Part shown: positions 9,353 to 18,808 of the stretch, piece after piece | Numbering within the stretch: the first letter of the stretch is position 1 | Layout: every line of letters begins with the position of its first letter | Assembly: GCF_010993965.1 (NCBI RefSeq) | Contig: NZ_WIXM01000006.1 | Location: forward strand, 66,529-130,528 | Source of the DNA: Gracilibacillus sp. YIM 98692 | GTDB taxonomy: Bacteria > Bacillota > Bacilli > Bacillales > Amphibacillaceae | DNA length: 64,000 nucleotides | Direction: 5' to 3' | Translations under genes and position numbers: made by a program | The notes under the pieces: generated by a model | Seen by the model: the letters and a program-made list of their open reading frames with translations, nothing else | Told to the model about the DNA's origin: nothing | The model's database searches: none

Positions 9353-9862
9353 TCAAACCTCCTCTCTTGGCATCGCATTGCCTAGAAATAATGTTCCATC
9401 TCTCACTTCATGTTCGTAAATATCCAACCCAGCGTTCGGTGGTGTATCTGGCACATTCATACCGTCTTTATAATAACGGCCATCATGACAAGGACAATAG
9501 AATTGATCAGGATGCGCATCATCCCCAGCCCAGTTCACCTGACAACCTAAGTGCTTACAAACAGGTGAAAGTGCGACAATGTTGTCATTATCATCTTTAT
9601 AAACCCATGCACTTTTTGTAACTTCTGATGTATACCAAGCATCTACTTGTTCAATCGTCCAATCAAAACGCTGTGGTTCTGTTGTGATCTCAGAAACTTC
9701 AACCACAGCTTTCATATCACCAATAGCAGATGCTTGTAGTACTGGGTCTATTGCAAACCGTACCATTGGTGCTAGCATTCCAGCTGCCATAAATCCCCCA
9801 ACACCTGTTAACGTATAATTCAAAAACTGGCGACGAGACACTTGCTGCTTTTTTTCTGACAT
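9353..9862 (-). CDS. qcrA: Menaquinol:cytochrome c reductase Rieske iron-sulfur subunit QcrA
   Basis: Rieske protein that takes the first electron from menaquinol. The N-terminus has a twin-arginine-like SRRQFLNY (residues 9-16) followed by a membrane anchor (about 16-36), consistent with Tat export. The [2Fe-2S] ligands are C102 and H104 in CKHLGC, and C123 and H126 in CPCHDGRY; C107 and C125 can form the family disulfide. At 169 residues it is normal length. It is the first gene of qcrABC; a 135-base gap to ypiF leaves room for a promoter. Confidence 0.97.
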   Translation of the reverse strand: MSEKKQQVSRRQFLNYTLTGVGGFMAAGMLAPMVRFAIDPVLQASAIGDMKAVVEVSEITTEPQRFDWTIEQVDAWYTSEVTKSAWVYKDDNDNIVALSPVCKHLGCQVNWAGDDAHPDQFYCPCHDGRYYKDGMNVPDTPPNAGLDIYEHEVRDGTLFLGNAMPREEV

Positions 9863-9997
9863 GATTTACCCCCCTCTACTTAGACTCCGACTTCATGGTT
9901 TTATCATCTCTTATCATACTAGGACATTACTATGATAGCGTAAACTTTTGCTATGGTCAATAAAATCTACTACAAAATAAGTGGTTATATCGACAAG

Positions 9998-10456
9998 TTA
10001 CCAAAAAGTTCGGATTAATTCACTAATTTGATGCATTTGATTTTGAATTTCTTCTTTAGCTTGTCTTGATTGATAATCCTCTATCTTAGAGGCTGGTATC
10101 CAAATCAGGGTTCCGTCTAAATAGGATTCGACCTTCTTCCATTTTACATCATATGTAAGATAAAAAATATGTGGAAATTCTTTTTGATAGATAGCTTTGA
10201 CCCATTGATTTAGCTTGGAAACTTCTTCCTCGAAGTTGCTGGATTGCGAATATATATAACCAGGGCTTAAAAATATTCTCCCCATATATTGTCTTTCTAA
10301 TTCATTTGCTAAAATATGTATCGATTTATTTTGATTAGCTAATCGACTTGCTATTTCTGCATTTTTAAGACTAATTGGTGATAATGGAACACACAATGTA
10401 TCGACATATTCTTTCGCTTCTTCATAAACCTTAACAGCTTCTTTTTCCCATTTCAT
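9998..10456 (-). CDS. ypiF: DUF2487 family protein YpiF
   Basis: Conserved cytoplasmic protein of unknown function, always near qcrABC in Bacillaceae. The ATG at 10456 (152 residues, MKWEKEAVKVYEEAKEYVDT) follows TAGGAGGG; an in-frame start 18 bases upstream lies inside that ribosome site. No transmembrane segment or catalytic motif is visible. Lying between ypiB and qcrA suggests a role in forming or regulating the bc complex, which is inference. Confidence 0.85.
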   Translation of the reverse strand: MKWEKEAVKVYEEAKEYVDTLCVPLSPISLKNAEIASRLANQNKSIHILANELERQYMGRIFLSPGYIYSQSSNFEEEVSKLNQWVKAIYQKEFPHIFYLTYDVKWKKVESYLDGTLIWIPASKIEDYQSRQAKEEIQNQMHQISELIRTFW

Positions 10457-10496
10457 ACGTTTCCCTCCTAACACATTATATTAAATTTAACATAAT

Positions 10497-10538
10497 AAAA
10501 GACGAATTTCATCTACCATTAGATAAAATTCGTCTTTT
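10497..10538 (-). terminator. Terminator after ypiB
   Basis: 13-base inverted repeat AAAAGACGAATTT/AAATTCGTCTTTT, downstream of the ypiB stop (10569). It can also act in the other orientation. Confidence 0.8.
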
Positions 10539-10568
10539 CAGTATTTAGGTTTTGCTTCTAACCTAATT

Positions 10569-11141
10569 TTAATCATTTAGAAGCGGAGACTCTGCATATT
10601 GTTGTTCTAGTTTTTCTAACTTAACAGCATAAACCTTAAATGCCGCTTGATCGCGATCATCTAAAGCCTTGTTTATTTGTTTCGTTAGCTTTTCTTTTTT
10701 AAAATAATAGATGGAATAATCCAACCATTGATCTACTACCTTTTTATCCTGCTTAGATAAAAAATAGTCATCAGGAATGAACGGATTATCTTCTAACACT
10801 TTCATAAAGGGAACACTTTGCTTAGAACCTTTAAAATTCAGTTGAATATATATCGGTTCTTGACAATGGAGTCTTATATCATGAAATGATTTATCAGCGT
10901 CTGTTGTTACAATATGCTTTTTATAAAAACGAAAAGCTACATCTTTCGAACAATGTGTCGATATAATCATGGCTCTTGGACAAAACCTTGCTTCAAGGAC
11001 AAAATGAACATGTTCTAAAATCTCTTCATGATTCATTAAATAATTAAGGATCCAAACACTTTCTCTCTTTTTTAACTGATAATGACCTAAAAACCACTGA
11101 ATGAATTCTTTTTTATCTTCAATTTTAATGGATGTTTCCAA
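10569..11141 (-). CDS. ypiB: UPF0302 family protein YpiB
   Basis: Cytoplasmic protein of about 190 residues, matching family length; molecular function not established. The N-terminal half (METSIKIEDKKEFIQWFLG, then YLMNHEEILEHVHFV) matches the conserved YpiB domain, and a charged helical C-terminus follows (LDDRDQAAFKVYAVKLEKLEQQY). It lies 19 bases after ypiA and is closed by its own terminator. Confidence 0.87.
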   Translation of the reverse strand: METSIKIEDKKEFIQWFLGHYQLKKRESVWILNYLMNHEEILEHVHFVLEARFCPRAMIISTHCSKDVAFRFYKKHIVTTDADKSFHDIRLHCQEPIYIQLNFKGSKQSVPFMKVLEDNPFIPDDYFLSKQDKKVVDQWLDYSIYYFKKEKLTKQINKALDDRDQAAFKVYAVKLEKLEQQYAESPLLND

Positions 11142-11160
11142 TAGTTTTTCCCCTCCGTTT

Positions 11161-12447
11161 TTAATAGAGAGTATCTTTTTGATTTTTTAAACGTTCTAAA
11201 AAGGCTTGGACTTCAAAATCAGATGGCTCCAGTTTTAAATAGGATTGAAAGATATCGATTGCTTTATCTGTCCTCCCTTCTTCAATAAGAAAGTAAGCAT
11301 AATCTTTTAAGAAGTCTGCATCTGCTCTCATTTTATTATATGCAGATTGATAAGCATTTAATGCCTTCTTAAATAGTTCTTCTTCATTATAAGCTTTTGC
11401 TAATTCCCAATAAAAAATCCCATCTAAAGATTCTAACTCTACTTTCTCCGTTAAAACTTGTATAATCCGATCATATGCTTCATGTTGTTTATAAGCTTCC
11501 ACTAAAAATAATAAAGCTTCCTGATATTCAGTATCTAATGTTAAGGCTTGTTCTGTATATTCAAAGGCTCTTTCATGATTGCCATATTTTAATGATATTT
11601 TCCCTGCTTCTAGCCACATCTCTTTATTATAAGGGTCCATTTCCACCCCTGCTTGAGCTGTTTCATATGCTTCCTGAATGAGTCCTTCTTCATAATAGGC
11701 TTTAGCTAAATATAAATAAACGGATGGGTATTCTAACTCTTTTTCAATCAATGATTCCCATACTTGAATTGCGATCTCAAAACGTTCTGATTTAAAGGCC
11801 ATAAATCCATATCGAAATAATGTTTCCGGATCATCAGTTTCCAAACTTTGGAAATGTTCAAAAGCTGCTTCAAATGCTCCATTAATTGCATAACATTCAG
11901 CTAACCTTGCACGTATGTTCACTCCGCCGAATTCTTCTGCCTCCTGAAGCACTTTTTCATAATAAATCGTTGCTTTTTGATATTCTCCAATAGAAAAAAG
12001 CAGCTCTCCTAAAGCAAAATCAATAATTTTTTCTTCAGGTTCTTTATTCTTTGCCTGTAGCAATTTCTCTTCTGCTACCTCAAATAACCCCTGTGCCTGA
12101 TAAAGATCTGCTAATTGCAGCAAAGCTTGTAAATAAATTTCACTTGCTTCGTTAATTTCATTTAATACAGTGATAGCTTGTTCATCTTCATGGTCATCTA
12201 TTAATATATCGGCTAACAGGACTTTAGCATCATCATTACCAGGTTCGATGGAAAGTATTTCTTCTAACAAACGTTTTGCTTCATCCTGTACACCTAGTTC
12301 TATATATATATGAGCAATTTCTAGCTTTTCTTGTGTATTTGATTCTTTTGCCAAATCATTCAATATATGAAGTCCTTTTTCTACCTCGCCACTTTGAATC
12401 ATTTGAATGGCATCTTCTATATTAAGCACTTTATTCAACCTTTCCAA
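11161..12447 (-). CDS. ypiA: Tetratricopeptide-repeat protein YpiA
   Basis: A 428-residue protein made almost entirely of TPR-type helical pairs, such as AKRLLEEILSIEPGNDDAKVL, AFEYTEQALTLDTEYQEAL and AIDIFQSYLKLEPSDFEVQ. Such proteins serve as protein-protein scaffolds; the partner here is unknown. It lacks a signal peptide, so it is probably cytoplasmic. The order ypiA-ypiB-ypiF-qcrABC is conserved. It is the first gene after the aroA terminator. Confidence 0.88.
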   Translation of the reverse strand: MERLNKVLNIEDAIQMIQSGEVEKGLHILNDLAKESNTQEKLEIAHIYIELGVQDEAKRLLEEILSIEPGNDDAKVLLADILIDDHEDEQAITVLNEINEASEIYLQALLQLADLYQAQGLFEVAEEKLLQAKNKEPEEKIIDFALGELLFSIGEYQKATIYYEKVLQEAEEFGGVNIRARLAECYAINGAFEAAFEHFQSLETDDPETLFRYGFMAFKSERFEIAIQVWESLIEKELEYPSVYLYLAKAYYEEGLIQEAYETAQAGVEMDPYNKEMWLEAGKISLKYGNHERAFEYTEQALTLDTEYQEALLFLVEAYKQHEAYDRIIQVLTEKVELESLDGIFYWELAKAYNEEELFKKALNAYQSAYNKMRADADFLKDYAYFLIEEGRTDKAIDIFQSYLKLEPSDFEVQAFLERLKNQKDTLY

Positions 12448-12537
12448 CCAGATTATTTGATTTCTCTACCCATATTATCGAATAAAAACCACATAGGCAA
12501 ACATCTAAGAATATACTTGACTATTTTTACACAGAAG

Positions 12538-12562
12538 AAAAACCCATAGAATATTCCATGGG
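12538..12562 (-). terminator. Terminator after aroA
   Basis: On the minus strand GCCCATGGAATATTCTATGGG followed by TTTTT, just after the aroA stop (12571). It closes the aromatic gene cluster. Confidence 0.8.
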
Positions 12563-12570
12563 CTTCATTT

Positions 12571-13866
12571 CTATGCATTCGATAAAAGAGATTGTAGATC
12601 CGCAAAGAAATTAGGATATGATATAGCAATACATTGATCGTCATGCAGTTCAATGGATTCTTTTGTTAGTAAAGATGCGATTGCAACCATCATCCCAATA
12701 CGATGATCTCCATATGATTGAGTGGAAGCACCATGTAGTGTGTTACCTCCTTGAATAATCATACCATCCTGTGTTGCTTCAATTTGCACACCTAGCTGTT
12801 TTAAAGTATTAACAACTGACTTAATTCTGTCTGTCTCTTTATAACGTAATTCTTCAGCATCTTTTATAATAGTAGTACCTTCTGCTTGTGATGCAAGTAG
12901 TGCAATGATTGGAATCTCATCAATAATTCTCGGAATAATATCTCCTTCAATAGTTACTGCCTTAGGAGCAGATGTTCTAACAGTAATATCACCTATCGGT
13001 TCACCGCCAATGGTTCTTTTTGTTACCACCGAAATATCAGCGTCCATTAATTTTAATACATCAATAATACCAGTACGAGTAGGATTTAGACCCACATTTT
13101 CAATCGTGATATGACTATTTGGCGTAATGGCTGCTGCTACTAAAAAGAAAGCGGCTGACGAGATATCCCCAGGTACTTCAATATCACAAGCTTGCAATGG
13201 CTGGTTTCCCTTAATCTTAACAGTGTTACCATCAATCGTTAAGTCTGCACCAAATGCTTTTAACATATTTTCAGTATGGTCACGCGTTTTGGTATCTTCT
13301 TGCACGACCGTAGTCCCTTCTGTCATAAGCCCTGCCAAAATCACGCCTGATTTTACTTGTGCACTTTTTACAGGAGTATGATAATGAATAGGTTGCAAAT
13401 TACCGCCGCGAAGGGATATAGGTAACAACCTTCCTTCCTCTCTGCCATCTATTTTAGCACCCATTTTACGTAAAGGAATGGTTATCCGATCCATTGGCCG
13501 CTTAGACAGAGAGTCATCTCCAAATAACGTAAAATGAAATGGTAATCCAGAAAGTATTCCCATTAAGAGTCTTGCTGTTGTCCCTGAATTACCGAGGTTA
13601 ATAGGTTGCGAAGGCTCTTTTAATCCATCCACACCGTTAGATTCAATCTTAACAGTTTGCCCAGACCTTTCGATAGCTACCCCCATTGCTTGAAAGGCAG
13701 CAATTGTTGATAAGCAATCTTCCCCCTCTAAAAAATGCTTGATGGTCGTTTTTCCTTTAGCAAGAGAACCAAACATTACGGCTCGGTGGGAAATAGATTT
13801 ATCTCCTGGAACAGAGATATGACCAGTTAATGTTGTTTGATCATAAGATAATACTTTTTTAGACAA
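12571..13866 (-). CDS. aroA: 3-phosphoshikimate 1-carboxyvinyltransferase (EPSP synthase)
   Basis: Sixth step of the shikimate pathway: joins shikimate-3-phosphate and PEP. The protein has 431 residues, with the N-terminal substrate motif PGDKSISHRA (18-27), the PEP-loop LGNSGTTARLL (about 92-102) and RYKETDRI near residue 345. The glyphosate-loop sequence GNSGTTARLL is of the class I/II borderline type seen in bacilli. It is last of the aroC-aroB-aroH-hisC-tyrA-aroA series, as in B. subtilis (where it is called aroE). Confidence 0.96.
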   Translation of the reverse strand: MSKKVLSYDQTTLTGHISVPGDKSISHRAVMFGSLAKGKTTIKHFLEGEDCLSTIAAFQAMGVAIERSGQTVKIESNGVDGLKEPSQPINLGNSGTTARLLMGILSGLPFHFTLFGDDSLSKRPMDRITIPLRKMGAKIDGREEGRLLPISLRGGNLQPIHYHTPVKSAQVKSGVILAGLMTEGTTVVQEDTKTRDHTENMLKAFGADLTIDGNTVKIKGNQPLQACDIEVPGDISSAAFFLVAAAITPNSHITIENVGLNPTRTGIIDVLKLMDADISVVTKRTIGGEPIGDITVRTSAPKAVTIEGDIIPRIIDEIPIIALLASQAEGTTIIKDAEELRYKETDRIKSVVNTLKQLGVQIEATQDGMIIQGGNTLHGASTQSYGDHRIGMMVAIASLLTKESIELHDDQCIAISYPNFFADLQSLLSNA

Positions 13867-13878
13867 AACAGACCTCTC

Positions 13879-14979
13879 CTATTCTTCGATCATAGTATCA
13901 TAATCATGCTTTTCTAATATTGCCTTACTTAATTCCTGATCGTTTTTGTTTTGGAAACTTAATCTTAAAACACCAGTAATGCCTTCTCTTATTTCTAATA
14001 TTTCAATATTATTAATGCTGATATCATGGTCTGCCAATAACCCTACAACTTTTAATAATGCACCTGGCTGGTCAAAAATATCCACATAAAGATCATAATA
14101 CGAAAGGATAGCACCTCTTTTTTTACTATCAAGTCCATCACGGTAGTCCTTTGCTTGCTCAAGATATTGTTGTATTTGTGCTTTTTCGCCTGTATCGATT
14201 AGTTGTTTCAGTTCTTGCATTTCTTCTATCCAATCACCTAACAAGCGACTCATCTTCTTTTTATTTTGAAAAAAAATATCTTTCCACATTAAAGGGTTAC
14301 TAGACGCAATTCTAGTAATATCTCGAAACCCGCCTGCAGCTAGTTTCGGAATATATGCATGCTTTTTTTGCCAATTCCGAGCTTGATGTACTAATGATGA
14401 TGCAATTAAATGAGGGAAATGAGAAATTACGCTTGTCATCTCATCATGCTCATTGGCATTTAAAACTAAAAATTTAGATTTAGTTGGTGTTAGTACTGCT
14501 TGTAACAATTCCCTATCTTCATCAGTAGAAGTACTTGTGGGTGTTAGGACATATATTGCATTCTCAAACAAATAGGATTTTGCTGCTTGTATTCCTTTTT
14601 TATGAGAACCTGCCATAGGATGTCCGCCAATAAAGCTTATGTTCTCTGTCTGTAATTGAGCGGCAGCTTCCATGATTGGTGATTTAACAGAAGCAACATC
14701 CGTTACAATCAGCTTTTTGTCCAGTTCTATTTCGTTTAATTGATGAATTAGACTAACTGTATGGGAAACTGGTGCTGCTAAAATACATATATCTGCTTTT
14801 TTTACAGCACTTGCGAAGTCGTAATATACTTCATCCACAATATCATTCATCTGACAGTAAGCTAACGTACTTTTATTGGAATCATAACCGATTAAGTGGA
14901 TGTTATTGGTATCTTTTATACTTAAAGCAAGCGAGCCCCCAATTAAGCCGAGACCCGCAACTAAAACCGTTTGTTTCAC
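13879..14979 (-). CDS. tyrA: Prephenate dehydrogenase with ACT domain
   Basis: Oxidative decarboxylation of prephenate to 4-hydroxyphenylpyruvate for tyrosine. It starts with the NAD-binding motif GLGLIGGSLALSIK (about 8-21) and has the catalytic/substrate regions GGHPMAGSHKKG and SHFPHLIASSL. A C-terminal ACT domain (about 295-366, with LYVDIFDQPGALLKVVGLLADHD, here cited as position only) is expected to sense tyrosine. It lies 14 bases downstream of hisC. Confidence 0.95.
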   Translation of the reverse strand: MKQTVLVAGLGLIGGSLALSIKDTNNIHLIGYDSNKSTLAYCQMNDIVDEVYYDFASAVKKADICILAAPVSHTVSLIHQLNEIELDKKLIVTDVASVKSPIMEAAAQLQTENISFIGGHPMAGSHKKGIQAAKSYLFENAIYVLTPTSTSTDEDRELLQAVLTPTKSKFLVLNANEHDEMTSVISHFPHLIASSLVHQARNWQKKHAYIPKLAAGGFRDITRIASSNPLMWKDIFFQNKKKMSRLLGDWIEEMQELKQLIDTGEKAQIQQYLEQAKDYRDGLDSKKRGAILSYYDLYVDIFDQPGALLKVVGLLADHDISINNIEILEIREGITGVLRLSFQNKNDQELSKAILEKHDYDTMIEE

Positions 14980-14993
14980 GATTTATTCTCCTT

Positions 14994-16085
14994 TTATTTG
15001 GTTGCTAAAAACGATGTAATTAACTGTTGTAATTCTTCCATGTGCTCTTTCGAACCAATTGTAATTCGTACCCCTTTAGGATGTTCTATCGCTTCACCTG
15101 AACGAACAATATATCCGTGTCTTAATAAATACTCAAACAATTGATCTCCCGAAGTTGGAAGCTTGACAAATAAGAAATTAGCTTGAGAATCATAATATTG
15201 CAAACCATTTTCATCACAAAACTTCATAAATGCATGCTTGTTTTGCACCGTTTCCTTGTGTGATTTTTCTATAAACGCTTGATCTTCAAGTGCTTTTACT
15301 GCAGAAAGCTGGGAAATAGATGTTGTGTTAAATGGTCCTCTAGTTATATTTAGCAATGTTGCAATTTCTTTTGAAGCTGCTACTCCGTACCCTACACGTA
15401 AGTTTGCTAAACCATAAGCCTTGGAAAAGGTTCGCAACACTACTAAATTTTCATATTCCTTAAGTAACGATATACTGTTGGGATTTTTGTCTTGTTCAAT
15501 ATATTCATAATAAGCTTCATCCAATACAACTAACGTACTGGACGAACATTGATCTAAGAATGAAACTAATCTTTCTTTACTAATTAGAGAACCTGTTGGG
15601 TTATTTGGAGAACATAACCAAATAACTCTTGTCTCTTTGTTTACTTTCTTAAGCATGGCATCTAAATCATGGTAACCATCTACAAGGGGAACCTCGACAA
15701 TGTCCGCTCCTTGAATTAGTGCGTTGTGCTTATACTGCGGAAAAGTTGGTGTAGCCATAATCGTATTAGTTCCTTGTTTTAGATAAGTACTGCAAATAAA
15801 AGCAATTACTTCATCAGATCCTGCTCCAAAAATCAGCTGATCTTTATCTACTTCCAAAAGAGTAGCGAGCTTCTCACGTAGAGCTGTCGCATATCCATCC
15901 GGATATATCTCTAATCCGTCCAACATATTAGGGATAGCTTGTTTCACTTGTTCAGAATATCCAAATGGGTTTTCATTCGATGCTAACTTCACAATTTGGG
16001 ATAATCCGAACTCTTTTTTCACCTCTTCAATTTGCTTCCCAGGTTTATAAGGTGTCATATTTTGAAAAACTTCTTTTGCTTGCAC
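14994..16085 (-). CDS. hisC: Histidinol-phosphate / aromatic aminotransferase HisC
   Basis: PLP-dependent fold-type I aminotransferase, 363 residues. In bacilli HisC acts both in histidine synthesis and on aromatic 2-oxoacids, which explains its place among tyr/phe genes. Visible motifs are LASNENPFGYS near the N-terminus, the cofactor-binding LCSPNNPTG, the VLDEAYYEY aspartate/tyrosine, and FSKAYGLANLRVGYG with the Schiff-base lysine. In B. subtilis the trp operon lies between aroH and this gene; here aroH is directly adjacent. Confidence 0.94.
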   Translation of the reverse strand: MQAKEVFQNMTPYKPGKQIEEVKKEFGLSQIVKLASNENPFGYSEQVKQAIPNMLDGLEIYPDGYATALREKLATLLEVDKDQLIFGAGSDEVIAFICSTYLKQGTNTIMATPTFPQYKHNALIQGADIVEVPLVDGYHDLDAMLKKVNKETRVIWLCSPNNPTGSLISKERLVSFLDQCSSSTLVVLDEAYYEYIEQDKNPNSISLLKEYENLVVLRTFSKAYGLANLRVGYGVAASKEIATLLNITRGPFNTTSISQLSAVKALEDQAFIEKSHKETVQNKHAFMKFCDENGLQYYDSQANFLFVKLPTSGDQLFEYLLRHGYIVRSGEAIEHPKGVRITIGSKEHMEELQQLITSFLATK

Positions 16086-16103
16086 CTTTCATGCTCCTTC
16101 CTC

Positions 16104-16490
16104 TTACTTCGCTGAATCACTTCTGTTGATCTCTGCTAAATCTGGTCTTAACTGAATAGCATCGTTTAAATAAATATGTTCAATGTTTTCTTGGCTTATA
16201 TTTGTATTAACAGTCATCATGATTCGAATACATTGTGGCAAACTCCCTGGTACATCAATTTCAGGCATGCACATAACCGGAACGTATTTCCATCCATCTA
16301 TCATTCGCAATGCCTTAGCAGGAAAAGTAGCATTTAGATCAGGTGTAACTGAAATAAGTACAGAAGCGATTGTTTCAGGATCAATCTGATTCGCCTCTGC
16401 CATTATTTCAATCATTTTTTTTGTTTCTTCTATCATTTCCGCCTCATCGTTGTTTCTAACAGTTGTGGCACCTCGTATTCCTCTGATCAA
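16104..16490 (-). CDS. aroH: Chorismate mutase, AroH class
   Basis: Monofunctional AroH-fold chorismate mutase, converting chorismate to prephenate. The 128-residue length fits the B. subtilis AroH trimer family. Conserved pieces seen are MIRGIRGATTV with the active-site Arg at residue 6, SVTPDLNATFPAKALR, and the PEIDVPGSLPQCIRIM loop. It is separated from aroB by two bases and followed directly by hisC. Confidence 0.95.
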   Translation of the reverse strand: MIRGIRGATTVRNNDEAEMIEETKKMIEIMAEANQIDPETIASVLISVTPDLNATFPAKALRMIDGWKYVPVMCMPEIDVPGSLPQCIRIMMTVNTNISQENIEHIYLNDAIQLRPDLAEINRSDSAK

Positions 16491-16492
16491 TG

Positions 16493-17566
16493 TTAACCCA
16501 ACTCTCTTATAAATTTTTCAAGATGATCGGCAATCTCTTGATCTGATATATGAACCATTCTAGGTTCACCAATTTTTTCTAATAAGACCATTTGAATCTT
16601 TTCATTCTCTGATTTTTTATCTTTTTTCATTCGTTGAATTAAAGGCTCCACCTTTATATCACGAATCGATAATGGATAATTATTTTTTCTTAGCCAATCA
16701 TAAAAAGATTGATAAGGAAGCTTATTTCCGTATCTTGATTCACTTAAACGAATAGCAAACAGCATACCTATTGCTACTGCCTCTCCATGTGTAATGCCAC
16801 CATAACCAAACTCTGATTCTAGTGCATGACCTAGTGTATGACCAAAGTTTAGAAATTTACGAATATTTCCTTCTTTTTCATCTTGTTCTACTATTTTTGC
16901 TTTTACTGCTATACCTTTTTGAAGATGATTTAGCGTACGCTCTGCATCTAACTCTTTTGTTAAATCTATTTTTAATACATCTTCCATAAAGCTAGTTTCA
17001 CTAATAAACCCATGCTTTACTACTTCTGCATAGCCTGACCTTTTCTCTTTATCGGGTAATGAATGTAAAGTGCGAATATCGTAAATGACAGCTTGTGGCG
17101 GATAAAAGTTGCCTATCATATTTTTACCCTCTGGATGGTTAATGGCCACCTTTCCTCCTACACTGCTATCATGGGCTAAAATGGTAGTAGGAACTTGGAT
17201 GAAATCTATTCCACGCATATAGGTCGCTGCAACAAATCCAGCTAAATCACCAATCATTCCACCGCCAAGAGCTATAATAAGAGATTTTCTATCTAACGGA
17301 TGATTGATGGCATCCGTTAATAATCGGTAGTATTGATCGATGCTTTTAGATGCTTCTCCTGCTGGGACTACGGATACAGAAACTTTGACGTTTTTACCTA
17401 GTGCTTTTTTTACCGTATTCGTATACAGATCGTGTACAACAGAGTCTGTAATAATTAGAACATTTTTATATTCTTTAGGAAAATAATCAGTTATTTGTTC
17501 AAGTAAACCTTCACCAACAACCACATTATATTGATTGGAACTTGTTTTAATTAGCTGCTTATGCAT
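16493..17566 (-). CDS. aroB: 3-dehydroquinate synthase
   Basis: Second shikimate-pathway enzyme; NAD- and metal-dependent cyclisation of DAHP. At 357 residues it has the NAD site GGGMIGDLAGFVAATYMRGID (position about 98-118), PTTILAHDSSVGGKVAINHPEGKN and the metal histidines of FLNFGHTLGHALE and GITHGEAVAIGM. The ATG at 17566 overlaps the aroC stop (TAATG) and has AGGTG six bases upstream; a GTG three codons earlier is inside that site. Confidence 0.96.
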   Translation of the reverse strand: MHKQLIKTSSNQYNVVVGEGLLEQITDYFPKEYKNVLIITDSVVHDLYTNTVKKALGKNVKVSVSVVPAGEASKSIDQYYRLLTDAINHPLDRKSLIIALGGGMIGDLAGFVAATYMRGIDFIQVPTTILAHDSSVGGKVAINHPEGKNMIGNFYPPQAVIYDIRTLHSLPDKEKRSGYAEVVKHGFISETSFMEDVLKIDLTKELDAERTLNHLQKGIAVKAKIVEQDEKEGNIRKFLNFGHTLGHALESEFGYGGITHGEAVAIGMLFAIRLSESRYGNKLPYQSFYDWLRKNNYPLSIRDIKVEPLIQRMKKDKKSENEKIQMVLLEKIGEPRMVHISDQEIADHLEKFIRELG

Positions 17567-18732
17567 TAAAAGCACCTAATTTCCTCACGGTATTGATCAA
17601 TCGCTTCTTTTAATTTAGGGAATTGATCATTTGGGAATTGCTCTAATACAGCTTTCGCTACTTCAAAAGCTACTACGTGCTCCATAACTACTGATGCTGC
17701 AGGGACTGCACATGAATCAGAACGTTCAATACTTGCATTAAATGGTTCTTTTGATTCAATGTCCACACTTTGAAGTGGTTTATATAAAGTCGGGATTGGC
17801 TTCATAACACCTTTTACAACAACAGGCATGCCTGTTGTCATCCCACCTTCAAACCCGCCTAATCGGTTTGTCTTACGGTAGTAGCCATCCTCTTTTGTCC
17901 ATGCAATTTCATCATGCACTTGACTGCCGTTTTTACGAGCTGCTTCAAATCCAATTCCGAATTCTACTCCTTTAAATGCATTAATACTTTGAACAGCACC
18001 TGCAATTCTACCGTCTAGCTTTCGGTCATAGTGGACATAAGATCCCACTCCTGCTGGCATTCCTTCAATGTATACTTCACATACACCACCAATGGAATCT
18101 CCTTCTTTTTTTGCCTCATCTATAGCATTCATCATTTTCTTTCCTGCCTCTTCATCCAACGAACGAACGGGTGAAGCCTCAGATATTTTAATACGCTCAT
18201 CTATTGATAAGTCTGGACGCTCTTCAGCTTTAATACCAGCAATTTCTTTCACATATCCTATCACTTGGATATCTAATTGCTTTAATAAGGTTTTCGCAAC
18301 AGCACCTGCTGCTACACGAGCAGTCGTTTCCCTTGCTGATGAACGTTCTAAAATGTTGCGCATATCACGGTGACCATATTTCAATGCACCATTTAAATCA
18401 GCATGACCCGGACGAGGCCTTGTCACTACTCGGCGTATTTTTTGATCTTCTGATACTGGATCTTCTCCCATTACATCTAACCAATGCTTAAAATCATCAT
18501 TATGTACTACTAACGCAATTGGTGATCCCAATGTATAGCCGTGTCGAACACCGCCAACAATATCCACCAAATCTTTTTCAATCTGCATTCTCTTTCCGCG
18601 ACCATGGCCTTTTTGTCGACGTAATAGTGATTGATTTATATCATCTGTTGATAAAGGCATTCTAGCTGGTAAGCCTTCTACAATTGTCGTTTGTTGTTTA
18701 CCATGTGATTCTCCTGCTGTTAAATAACGCAT
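17566..18732 (-). CDS. aroC: Chorismate synthase
   Basis: Final shikimate step: FMN-dependent 1,4-elimination of phosphate from EPSP to chorismate. The protein (388 residues) starts [15 protein letters not shown], has [35 protein letters not shown] and [17 protein letters not shown], all family signatures for flavin and substrate binding. The start at 18732 follows a GGGGGG-like ribosome site; a longer in-frame extension of 17 codons is not conserved. Called aroF in B. subtilis. First gene of the aromatic block. Confidence 0.96.
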   Translation of the reverse strand: MRYLTAGESHGKQQTTIVEGLPARMPLSTDDINQSLLRRQKGHGRGKRMQIEKDLVDIVGGVRHGYTLGSPIALVVHNDDFKHWLDVMGEDPVSEDQKIRRVVTRPRPGHADLNGALKYGHRDMRNILERSSARETTARVAAGAVAKTLLKQLDIQVIGYVKEIAGIKAEERPDLSIDERIKISEASPVRSLDEEAGKKMMNAIDEAKKEGDSIGGVCEVYIEGMPAGVGSYVHYDRKLDGRIAGAVQSINAFKGVEFGIGFEAARKNGSQVHDEIAWTKEDGYYRKTNRLGGFEGGMTTGMPVVVKGVMKPIPTLYKPLQSVDIESKEPFNASIERSDSCAVPAASVVMEHVVAFEVAKAVLEQFPNDQFPKLKEAIDQYREEIRCF

Positions 18733-18808
18733 AAGTATCCCCCCGTAAATTTTATTTTTTGTACTACTATACCACAGCTTCAAGTAAATGTAATGATAGA
18801 TTAGAAAT

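Noticed and set aside
12453-12653. 66-codon minus-strand frame between ypiA and aroA
   Set aside because: Covers the aroA terminator and the aroA 3' end in another frame.
18068-18373. 101-codon plus-strand frame inside aroC
   Set aside because: It lies opposite a well-conserved gene, is Ser/Ala-rich and has no ribosome site: a shadow frame.
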